From WYZ-LMO2 sp038731605 (GTDB lineage: Archaea > Halobacteriota > Archaeoglobi > Archaeoglobales > Archaeoglobaceae), in assembly GCA_038731605.1 (NCBI GenBank), contig JAVYQP010000004.1, forward strand, positions 1-64,000: a stretch of DNA of 64,000 nt. The letters run 5' to 3'. The translations under genes were made by a program, and so were the position numbers. Numbering within the stretch: the first letter of the stretch is position 1; the number at the start of each line of letters is the position of its first letter. Shown here in pieces: positions 35,636-42,453 of the stretch. The notes beneath the pieces are model-generated. The model searched no databases and was not told the DNA's origin. It saw only the letters and a list, made by a program, of their open reading frames with translations.

Positions 35636-35636
35636 A

Positions 35637-36446
35637 CTACTTGAGGAGGAGCAGAGCGTAGATCCCGGTCATTATAAAGATCGTCCCCAAGATCGAGCGT
35701 TTCGAGAATACTTCAAGCCTTCTCAGGAAAATTGCGGTTAGGATCAGAGTGAAGAATGGGTGTGAGCTCGTTATCGGTTCAATCACAGTCACTGGTGTGT
35801 CTTTGAGGACGATGTAACGAACCATATGCGCAAGTCCGCCAAGGACGCCACCCACGACAAAGGGTCTTGTGTTCTTCAAAGATTTTCCGATCATGAAGGG
35901 CGTTAGGAGTGCTGTGGAGATTGCGAAACCGATAAAGACTGCGAAGAATGGATTGTATTCCACCGCACTGCCGAACCTTATGAGATAAGACGATAGGCAT
36001 GCGAACAAACCCGTTAAGATCGCAAGGGAAATTCCGACCCAATCTGGTTCCCCCTTCACTTTCGAGAGCAAAAATATTCCTACAAATATGAGTGCAGATC
36101 CAAGGATGATCCAGAAGTTCAAAAGCTCCCCAACGAACAAGCCGATTATGGTTGCGAAGAGAATCCTCGTCGACGAAAGTGGAGCGGATAAGTTTGCACC
36201 GATTCTGCTTATCGCATAGTAAAGACAGATCCTTGCGAAAAAGAACTGCAGAACACCTGCAAGAGTCATGTAAAACAAGAACTCTCGATCAAGGGTTGGA
36301 TTGAGCAGAGAAGGAGAGAACATGAGTGTCGAGACGAGAAGGCTTGCGTAGATTCCGTTGAGCGTTTCCGATCTCTCGCTTCCAACCCTCACGAGGATGT
36401 GCTGTAGACTGAAGAGCAGTGGGATCAGCAGTGCGAGGTAGTTCAT
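35637..36446 (-). CDS. EamA/DMT-family membrane transporter
   Basis: The 269 residues form about ten membrane helices in two EamA repeats. The second repeat starts near DWVGISLAILTGLFACLSSY. The conserved repeat end is visible as SHPFFTLILTAIFLRRLEVFSKRSILGTIFIMTGI. Family members export amino acids, nucleotides or drugs; substrate unknown. The start lies next to the gene-poor stretch 36447-37040, and no clear TATA box is seen near 36470. Confidence 0.85.
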   Translation of the reverse strand: MNYLALLIPLLFSLQHILVRVGSERSETLNGIYASLLVSTLMFSPSLLNPTLDREFLFYMTLAGVLQFFFARICLYYAISRIGANLSAPLSSTRILFATIIGLFVGELLNFWIILGSALIFVGIFLLSKVKGEPDWVGISLAILTGLFACLSSYLIRFGSAVEYNPFFAVFIGFAISTALLTPFMIGKSLKNTRPFVVGGVLGGLAHMVRYIVLKDTPVTVIEPITSSHPFFTLILTAIFLRRLEVFSKRSILGTIFIMTGIYALLLLK

Positions 36447-37040
36447 CGCCTAAGCTTAGTCATGGTTTTAAATTTTTTGGTGAATCGCCGTCAGTCTCTG
36501 GAAGTGCTTTGGTGCGGTTATCTCCGGATCGCCACCAATTTTTTCAGACGACAGTTGTTTTTATTTGTTTTGTTTTCAAGTTTTATCGTTGGCTGGGCTT
36601 TCCAGCAAATTGTGCAACCTATGACTCGGCTCATACCTCCCATCTACCTCTCATTACCTGCCCTCGATAGTCGGAGTATTTCACCCAGCTCCTTCTGAAG
36701 AAGAAATTTTCAAGGAAGAAAACCAACTCATGGAGACCAAACTCTTAGACAGTTGAGAGAGTTTGGGTATAGAGATAGCTTTGGCTTTATCCGCCTTCCC
36801 AGGGTTTGGTGCTTTGGGTGTCGTATTTTGCTTCATGGTGCCTATGCTGAGCCTATTTTTATAAATACGTTAGAAAAGAAACACAAGAATTCGAGGGAAC
36901 AGAAAAAAGAAATATGGTAGCCTTGGTATTAAGAAGAGCGGGAACAACAGGCGAGAGGGTTCGAAAAAAGATTTTACTGCAAACCTTATTTAGGGTTTTG
37001 AGGAAAGATAAATTTTAAATGCAAACGGAGAATTGCCTGC
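36447..37040. other. Gene-poor 594-base stretch with possible decayed coding pieces
   Basis: No gene, tRNA or clear repeat can be supported here. Plus-strand frame pieces look protein-like but are broken: a run ending at about 36735 (EEEIFKEENQLMETKLLD) continues after a frameshift as QLREFGYRDSFGFIRLPRVW until a stop near 36920. A TATA-like TTTTTATAAATA lies at 36857-36868. A 34-codon frame from the ATG at 36914 starts MVALVLRRAG. These could be remnants of a transposase or another lost gene, but I recognise no family. The last 30 bases carry the promoter of the VKOR gene. Confidence 0.35.
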
Positions 37041-37400
37041 ATGAAAGTTTTGCTCACACTCCTTGCCATCGGAGCGCTCGATTCCGCCTATCTCCTCTAC
37101 ACGAACTACCTTCTATACACTTTGCCGTATTGCCCCATAGACGTTTGTCTTCCTCCTGCAGAACTCGTCGTTCCGAGTTACGTTTTCGCAGTTCTCGGGC
37201 TTCTGTGGTTCCTTGCAGGTGTTGTGCTGACTTTCATAAAAAAGAGAGCTATTTTGAGAATCTGGCAGTTCTTAGGCGTTGTTGGTGCGATATCTCTTTT
37301 CAGCTACTCCTTGGCGATCCAATACTACTGCGTATACTGCTACTTAGCCCAGGGTCTTGCGGTTGCTTCAGTCGTTCTATCTTGGAAATCGCTTAAATAA
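37041..37400 (+). CDS. Small vitamin K epoxide reductase (VKOR) family membrane protein
   Basis: VKOR proteins reoxidise thiol oxidoreductases by passing electrons to quinone. The 119 residues have four membrane helices. The active-site pair is YYCVYCYLAQ, next to the fourth helix. A second pair, YCPIDVC, lies in the first extracytoplasmic loop where the shuttle cysteines of VKOR sit, although spaced differently. No thioredoxin or DsbA partner is fused or adjacent. The serine usually conserved before the last helix is not clear. The gene stands alone ahead of the LOG-like gene, 17 bases away, so the two may be cotranscribed. Confidence 0.77.
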   Translation: MKVLLTLLAIGALDSAYLLYTNYLLYTLPYCPIDVCLPPAELVVPSYVFAVLGLLWFLAGVVLTFIKKRAILRIWQFLGVVGAISLFSYSLAIQYYCVYCYLAQGLAVASVVLSWKSLK

Positions 37401-37417
37401 TTGAGCAGAGTTTTGCC

Positions 37418-37879
37418 ATGCAGATCGGAGTCGTCGGCTCTGGAAGTTGCGACGAAGAGCTCTATGCCATCGCCTTTAGGGTTGGACAGCTCATCGCAGA
37501 GAAGGGGCACGTGCTCATAAACGGCGGTCTTGGTGGTGTGATGGAAGCGAGTGCAAAGGGTGCGAAGAGCAAGAACGGAATCACAGTCGGGATTCTACCG
37601 AGAAAAACGAAGGATGCGAACCCCTACATCGACATAAAGGTTGCTACCGACATGGGGCATGCGAGGAACATCGTAATCGTCCACTCTTCGGATGCGATAA
37701 TCTCAGTTGGTGGCGAATACGGAACAATCTCAGAGATTGCGATTGCCTTAAAAGAGGGAAAGCCTGTTGCATCGATAAAGCCAAAGGTTGTAATAGATGG
37801 AATGCGGATTTTCCAAACTCCCGAAGAAGCGGTTGAATTCGTGATCAAGGCGGTAAAAAATCAAACTAATTCGAAGTGA
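37418..37879 (+). CDS. LOG-like Rossmann protein, TIGR00725 family
   Basis: The 153-residue protein has the nucleotide-binding fold of lysine decarboxylase-like (LOG/SLOG) proteins. Visible are IGVVGSGSC at the start, INGGLGGVMEASAKGA, DMGHARNIVIVHSSDAIISV and GGEYGTISEIAIALKEGKP. The LOG motif PGGxGTxxE appears here as GGEYGTISE, which keeps the glycines and the glutamate. Relatives release cytokinin-type nucleobases or bind nucleotide signals; the archaeal role is unknown. Its last 19 bases overlap the convergent ASCH gene. Confidence 0.8.
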   Translation: MQIGVVGSGSCDEELYAIAFRVGQLIAEKGHVLINGGLGGVMEASAKGAKSKNGITVGILPRKTKDANPYIDIKVATDMGHARNIVIVHSSDAIISVGGEYGTISEIAIALKEGKPVASIKPKVVIDGMRIFQTPEEAVEFVIKAVKNQTNSK

Positions 37880-38172
37880 ACTATTGTTACGAACTCCGAA
37901 TCGCTGATCTCGCCGTAAATTTTTTTCAAAGCCCTTATCAGCTCTTCTTTCCCCGCAAATCCGTCTGCAATCGCATCTTCGTCGCTTAGTTCCGAGACCC
38001 GCTTAACCACGACTTTTTTAACTTTAGCCATTGCGAATGGTTTGCTGTCGACGGTAAGCTCCACAATTTTTCCCACTGGATAGCTCCGGATGCCTCTCCT
38101 TATCGTCGTTTTCTTTGCTCCGCTCAGTATCGTTGGCACGAATTCTATATCGAAGTTTATGCGCTCCATCAC
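37861..38172 (-). CDS. ASCH-domain protein downstream of encapsulin
   Basis: ASCH domains are small beta-barrels related to PUA, thought to bind RNA, and some are N-acetylcytidine amidohydrolases. The 103 residues include FVPTILSGAKKTTIRRGIRSY (the usual G-x-K-x-x-T-x-R core), VGKIVELTVDSKPFAMAKV and a C-terminal SDSEFVTIVHFEL. The start ATG shares four bases with the encapsulin stop, so the two proteins are translated from one mRNA. ASCH proteins are not known encapsulin cargo as far as I am aware. No cargo-loading peptide is evident at its C-terminus. Confidence 0.8.
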   Translation of the reverse strand: MMERINFDIEFVPTILSGAKKTTIRRGIRSYPVGKIVELTVDSKPFAMAKVKKVVVKRVSELSDEDAIADGFAGKEELIRALKKIYGEISDSEFVTIVHFELV

Positions 38173-39179
38173 TCGAGAACTACGACTGCGTTCGGATTCT
38201 TCAACCTTAGGTCTATCGCCTCCATTGCGATGAAGGCAATTTTATCTCCCTCTGGACCCAGCTCTTTGATTTCGAGATCTTGCCCAACCACGATGTCCGC
38301 ACAGCTCGGCGTGTTCGCAAAAACCACGACTTTCTCCTCGATTACTGGTGTTACGATTATCCCGCCGGTGAACACTTCCTTCAGAATTTCGACGACCATT
38401 TTTCCTCCTTTCTCGTGAACCTTCAGCAGTTTTGAGAATCTCTCTGGGCTCAGAATTACCGCATAAGGTCCCGCAGATGCTTTCGCTACTTCTCTCATCG
38501 CCTTCAAGAGTTCCTCGATGCACTCATCGCTTTTTTCCCAATCGCCAAGCTTCATCTTCTTCCCAGCCATGAAACCATTGATTATCTGTCTCTCCTCTGC
38601 CCTAACAAGCATCTCTCCCGCTCTAACTGCGATCGAGGGGTCGAAGCTACCATCGCTCAGCTCTCTAAGCCCTACAAGGAACTTCTGCGTTATCAGCGGA
38701 ATTGCCTTGAACTCCTGGCGAACGACCTTCACTTCGCCATCGCCCTCGATTACGTCGACTCTGTAAGACTGTGCAGAAACCTTTGTCTTTGGTATCAGAT
38801 TCATCAGTTTTCTGCATCTCGCAACCCCTTCCATGAAGGCACTGCTTAGGACTGCGAGATAGCCCTGTGCACCGCCATCGAGCGCAGTTTTTATGCCAGT
38901 CTTTTCCTCCACTTCTTTAAAACCGCCTTTCAACTCACTCACCTGCTCAGCGTCGAGGTTGAGCAAAAGAGCGGTGAACTCGCCAACGTGCGCTTTTTCT
39001 TCCCTTGCAACATCGAGGAATATCTTCTTGCAGTTCTCGTCTGGGCTAAATCTCGCCATCTGCTCGTATAAACTGATTGCATCGAGCTCAGCCGAGATTG
39101 CAAGGCGCAAAGCCTCCATAAGCTCTTCTCTACTGTATGGCTTGTCTCTAACAACCAACGTCGGATTAATCGATAGCAT
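38169..39179 (-). CDS. Encapsulin shell protein with fused N-terminal ferritin-like domain
   Basis: Encapsulins are HK97-fold proteins that self-assemble into icosahedral nanocompartments. Residues 1-95 are a ferritin-like two-helix domain: AELDAISLYEQMARFS (E31) and AREEKAHVGEF (E61, H64) supply di-iron ligands. Residues about 105-336 are the HK97 shell, from YLAVLSSAFMEGVARCRKLM through SAQSYRVDVIEGDG to ELGPEGDKIAFIAMEAIDLR and NPNAVVVLE. The same fusion is known from the Pyrococcus furiosus particle, and start, end and motifs agree closely with it. The likely role is iron oxidation and storage inside the shell. A TATA box at 39196-39209 gives a leaderless start. The ASCH gene follows with a four-base overlap. 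Confidence 0.93.
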   Translation of the reverse strand: MLSINPTLVVRDKPYSREELMEALRLAISAELDAISLYEQMARFSPDENCKKIFLDVAREEKAHVGEFTALLLNLDAEQVSELKGGFKEVEEKTGIKTALDGGAQGYLAVLSSAFMEGVARCRKLMNLIPKTKVSAQSYRVDVIEGDGEVKVVRQEFKAIPLITQKFLVGLRELSDGSFDPSIAVRAGEMLVRAEERQIINGFMAGKKMKLGDWEKSDECIEELLKAMREVAKASAGPYAVILSPERFSKLLKVHEKGGKMVVEILKEVFTGGIIVTPVIEEKVVVFANTPSCADIVVGQDLEIKELGPEGDKIAFIAMEAIDLRLKNPNAVVVLE

Positions 39180-39182
39180 AAC

Positions 39183-39209
39183 AATCGCTTGATCGCTTAT
39201 TTATAAAAC
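39183..39209 (-). promoter_or_regulatory. Encapsulin promoter with TATA box and tandem AAGCGAT repeats
   Basis: On the minus strand GTTTTATAAATAAG spans 39209-39196 and is an excellent TATA box about 25 nt before the ATG at 39179. Between the box and the start the sequence AAGCGATC is directly followed by AAGCGATT, a tandem repeat covering the expected transcription start. A repressor bound there would block transcription. Whether a regulator uses it is unknown. Confidence 0.5.
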
Positions 39210-39228
39210 TTTCCGGGGATTGCGCAAA

Positions 39229-40173
39229 TCAAAACTCTTTCCAGAGTTCGTTCAACTTCCAGAGAACTTCCTTTGCGATTTCTATTTCCCTCAAATCAAC
39301 CTTTTCACGTGTCGTGTGACAATCTCTAAGCTCCCCCGGTCCCCAGACGACGACGTCGAACTTCTTTGCAAGGTTGCACGCATCGGTCCAAGAGGGCATC
39401 ACCGTAAACTCTGGCTCGAGTCCAGCGTTGCGGATCGCTTTTGCAAGGATCTCCGCAACTCTTCCACTGTAGAATCCATCCACCGCTTCAAGTATCGTGA
39501 TTTCGGCGTCGATTTTTCTCAGCTCTTCCATCGCCAACGAGAGCTGATTTGGCTCGAGTATGAAATCAAATCTGGCTGTGCAGTGCTCTGGAATAACGTA
39601 TTCATAGCTCCCGCCATTGATTCGAAGAACACTGACCCTGAACTTCTTTGAAAGCTGAAGGTATGCGTTTATCGCTTTTTCAATCGCATTGGTTCCGTGC
39701 TCGGGCATAGAAGCGTGACAAGGATAGCCTTTGAACGTCAGATCTGCCTCGATGCAACCAAAATGCTTCGACGCAACCCTCAAATTCGTCGGCTCCATCA
39801 CAACTGCGTATTTACCATTCCAGTAACCCAAAAATTCCCTTGAACCTTTTCCTGTCTCTTCCTCTTCGCAAAAGAAGGCCATCGCATAATCAACGCCCTT
39901 CTCCGCAACCTCAAGCATCGCACTCAAACTCGCTTTTGCGTCCGCAACCCCTGTGCCGTAGGCGAAGCTGTTCTCTATTCTGAACTCCGCCTTGATCGGA
40001 ACCGTGTCTAAATGAGTCGCAACTAAGAACTCGCTTTTTTTGTTCACCAAGAGAAAATATTCGCCCTCGAAAACCTCGTAGCCACGCTCCTCTAAGAAGC
40101 TTCGGACAAACTCCTTTATCTCCTTCTCTTTCCCGCTCGGGGAAGGGATTTCCATGAGTTTCTTGAGGAGCAC
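39229..40173 (-). CDS. M20-family metallohydrolase, LysK/ArgE-like
   Basis: M20 enzymes cleave amide bonds with two zinc ions. Metal and catalytic residues are seen in VATHLDTVPI (His and catalytic Asp), GTGVADAKASLSA (bridging Asp), FFCEEEETGKGS (catalytic Glu pair), VVMEPTNLRVASKH and DCHTTREKVDL (last His). The 314 residues are on the short side and match the LysW-amino acid hydrolases and deacetylases of lysine/arginine synthesis (LysK/ArgE). A plain peptidase or DapE-like role is possible. It lies just upstream of the encapsulin gene on the same strand, 49 bases apart, but the encapsulin has its own TATA box. Confidence 0.8.
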   Translation of the reverse strand: MLLKKLMEIPSPSGKEKEIKEFVRSFLEERGYEVFEGEYFLLVNKKSEFLVATHLDTVPIKAEFRIENSFAYGTGVADAKASLSAMLEVAEKGVDYAMAFFCEEEETGKGSREFLGYWNGKYAVVMEPTNLRVASKHFGCIEADLTFKGYPCHASMPEHGTNAIEKAINAYLQLSKKFRVSVLRINGGSYEYVIPEHCTARFDFILEPNQLSLAMEELRKIDAEITILEAVDGFYSGRVAEILAKAIRNAGLEPEFTVMPSWTDACNLAKKFDVVVWGPGELRDCHTTREKVDLREIEIAKEVLWKLNELWKEF

Positions 40174-40212
40174 TTCAAAGGGTTTAAAAGCAGGAATTTA
40201 AATTTTCCGTCT

Positions 40213-40674
40213 GTGATAAGGAGGGTTCGAGAGAGTGATGCGGGTGCTTTCGTTGAAAGTTACGTTCTCAGCTACAAGGGGCTTGAGGATTACGCATACA
40301 AAACAAGAAGAGAGGTGAAGAATTACTTCAAATGGCTGTTAAAAAGGGATGCTGAGGGATTCATGGTTGCAGAAGAAGGAGGAAAAGTTCTCGGATTCGT
40401 AGCGTGCGATACAAACTGGTTTAGCTTGTTCGAGCTGAAAAAAGTTGGAGAAGTTCACGAGATCTTTGTAATTCCTGAGTTCAGAATGAAAGGCGTTGGC
40501 TCAAAACTGCTCAACTCTGCGATCGACTACGCAATACAAAAGGAGAGAGACGTCATGGAGCTTTGGGTTGGGGAGAGAAACGATGTTGCAAAGGTTTTCT
40601 ACGAAAAGAACGGGTTTAAAACTGCGGGAAAAGTTGGAAAATGGGTGAGAATGGTCAAAGAACTCGACGTATAG
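40213..40674 (+). CDS. GNAT-family N-acetyltransferase
   Basis: The 153-residue protein has the acetyl-CoA binding motif IPEFRMKGVGSKLLNSAI (the Q/RxxGxG/A type) after strand VGEHEIF-type VHEIFVIP. The C-terminal ELWVGERNDVAKVFYEKNGF is the motif B end with its conserved tyrosine. Substrate not predictable: protein N-termini, small amines or antibiotics are all acetylated by this family. The GTG start at 40213 follows TATA-like AATTTAAATTTT about 15-20 nt upstream, suggesting a leaderless mRNA. It is divergent from the M20 gene. Confidence 0.85.
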   Translation: MIRRVRESDAGAFVESYVLSYKGLEDYAYKTRREVKNYFKWLLKRDAEGFMVAEEGGKVLGFVACDTNWFSLFELKKVGEVHEIFVIPEFRMKGVGSKLLNSAIDYAIQKERDVMELWVGERNDVAKVFYEKNGFKTAGKVGKWVRMVKELDV

Positions 40675-40790
40675 TAACTCGCTAATAGGTATATGTATTT
40701 ATTAGAAGATATAAGTATAACACGTATACAACCGAAAGATTTATACGCCCTACATTGGCAAGAGCTACGGCTGGAAAAAGAGGTGGTAAA

Positions 40791-42395
40791 ATGGAACGTG
40801 TGCAAAGAAATTCGTCGTATTTAAACGCAATGTCCACGACCGGAACGAGAACGAGAGTCAGAGACGTGAACCCACAGAGTGGAATGTGCCCAATCTGCGT
40901 CAGCGATTGCCCATTTATCTGCGAGATCGCCCTCTCAGCGTTTAGAGCGAACGAGGCTTTGTATCCGGAGACAAAGTATTTCGGAGAGAGCACAGCTTCC
41001 TCTTTGAAGGACTACGGCTTGGATTGGTCGCACTTCAACTTACTTGCAAGACTTAAGGGTGCAGAGGGTATCGAAGCCGACCCCGACGTTGCGATTTTCC
41101 CGAACGTGAGCGTTGAGTCGAAGATTGGAAAAACAAAGGTCAAGTTCCCACTTGCAATGGGTGCCTTTGGTTCAACTGACGTAGCCAGAAAATACTGGGA
41201 CGGAATTGCCATAGGGGCTGCGCTTTCTGGTTGCATCCTCATAATCGGTGAGAACGTTTGCGGAGTTGATCCAAACTCGGAGTTCAAGAACGGAAAAGTC
41301 GTAAGATCGCCAGAGATGGAAAGGAGAGTTAAGAGGTTCAGGGAGTACTGGGATGGAAAGTATGGTGATATAGTGGTTCAAGTGAACGTTGAAGACACTC
41401 GCTTTGGCGTTTATGAATACGCTGTCTCGAAGCTTGAAGTCGATACCATAGAGATAAAGTGGGGACAGGGAGCGAAGGCGATCGGTGGAGAGATAAGAGT
41501 CCGAGACCTACAGAGGGCAATTGAGCTGAAGAAGAGGGGCTACGTAGTTCTTCCGGATCCCGAGGACCCAGCGGTTCAGCAGGCTTTCAAGGATGGTGTG
41601 ATCGATGGCTTCGAAAGGCATAGCAGAGTTGGAATGCCAACGGAGAAGAATCTCGAAGAACTCGTCGAGGAAATCCGTGATTTGGGAGCAAAGAGCGTTA
41701 CGATAAAAACCGGAGCCTACAGACCTGCGGAAGTTGCGTGGCAGATGAAGGTTGCGAGCGAGGCTGAAGTTGACTACATAACCTTCGATGGCGCTGGCGG
41801 TGGAACGGGAATGAGCCCAGTGCCGATGATGAATGAAATGGGGATTCCAACCGTTTACCTTGAGGCGCTCGTGCTCAAGGCTGCGAGGATTCTCAAGGAG
41901 AAGGGTAGATACGTTCCAGACATAAGCATAGCAGGTGGCTTTATCAGCGAAACACAGATACTCAAAGCAATAGCAATGAGCAACTTTGGCGATGGACCAC
42001 TTGTGAAGACTGTGACGACTGGAAGATCTCCGTTGACCGCAGTGATGAAGTCGGAATACTTCATAAAGCTCGCCAAGGAAGGAAAGCTCCCGAAGAGCTT
42101 CACCGAAGCCTATGGAGACAAACCAGAGAGGTTCTTTGCACTCGCAGGTGAGTTCAAGGCTAAGTTCGGAGATAAGATTGGCACCGAGATTCCATGGAGT
42201 GCGGTCGGGCTTTACAGCTACGTTTACAGAATGAGCATAGGCTTGAAGCAACTCCTCGCTGGTATGCGAAAGTTCAGACTCGAACTTGCAGATCGCAACG
42301 ATCTCGCAGCTTTGTCACCATTGGCAAGCGAAGTGACTGGAATCCCAATGATGCACAAGGTTGACGAGAGACTCTTTGAGAGTATTCTGAGCTAA
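40791..42395 (+). CDS. FMN-binding glutamate synthase domain protein, archaeal type
   Basis: This is the stand-alone synthase domain of glutamate synthase, which converts 2-oxoglutarate and ammonia to glutamate; glutaminase and other parts are separate proteins in archaea. The FMN and substrate TIM barrel contains MGAFGSTDVARKYWDG, IEIKWGQGAKAIGGEI, VSEAEVDYITFDGAGGGTGM and SIAGGFISETQILKAIAM. The N-terminal CPICVSDCPFICEIALSAF could bind an iron-sulfur cluster. ATG at 40791 has a GAGGTGG ribosome site; an in-frame TTG at 40755 is less likely. A TATA-like GATTTATAC near 40737 precedes it. The T-rich run just after the stop may be the terminator. Confidence 0.88.
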   Translation: MERVQRNSSYLNAMSTTGTRTRVRDVNPQSGMCPICVSDCPFICEIALSAFRANEALYPETKYFGESTASSLKDYGLDWSHFNLLARLKGAEGIEADPDVAIFPNVSVESKIGKTKVKFPLAMGAFGSTDVARKYWDGIAIGAALSGCILIIGENVCGVDPNSEFKNGKVVRSPEMERRVKRFREYWDGKYGDIVVQVNVEDTRFGVYEYAVSKLEVDTIEIKWGQGAKAIGGEIRVRDLQRAIELKKRGYVVLPDPEDPAVQQAFKDGVIDGFERHSRVGMPTEKNLEELVEEIRDLGAKSVTIKTGAYRPAEVAWQMKVASEAEVDYITFDGAGGGTGMSPVPMMNEMGIPTVYLEALVLKAARILKEKGRYVPDISIAGGFISETQILKAIAMSNFGDGPLVKTVTTGRSPLTAVMKSEYFIKLAKEGKLPKSFTEAYGDKPERFFALAGEFKAKFGDKIGTEIPWSAVGLYSYVYRMSIGLKQLLAGMRKFRLELADRNDLAALSPLASEVTGIPMMHKVDERLFESILS

Positions 42396-42403
42396 AACCA
42401 AAA

Positions 42404-42420
42404 TTTTTATTTTTTCCCTA
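42404..42420 (+). terminator. T-rich terminator after the glutamate synthase gene
   Basis: The run ATTTTTATTTTTTCCC follows the stop codon by nine bases. Oligo-T stretches without a hairpin are the usual archaeal termination signal. It also lies upstream of guaA, where part of it could serve as a TATA-like element. Confidence 0.4.
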
Positions 42421-42453
42421 CTAATTTGATTCTGGAAGATTAGAAGGGTTAGA

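Noticed and set aside
36419..36698. Short plus-strand frames at the start of the gene-poor stretch
   Set aside because: They have no start signals, no family character and change frame; described only as part of the stretch.
41508..42251. Long antisense frame across the glutamate synthase gene
   Set aside because: It lies fully inside a well-supported gene, has no recognisable motif and follows the codon pattern of the sense strand.
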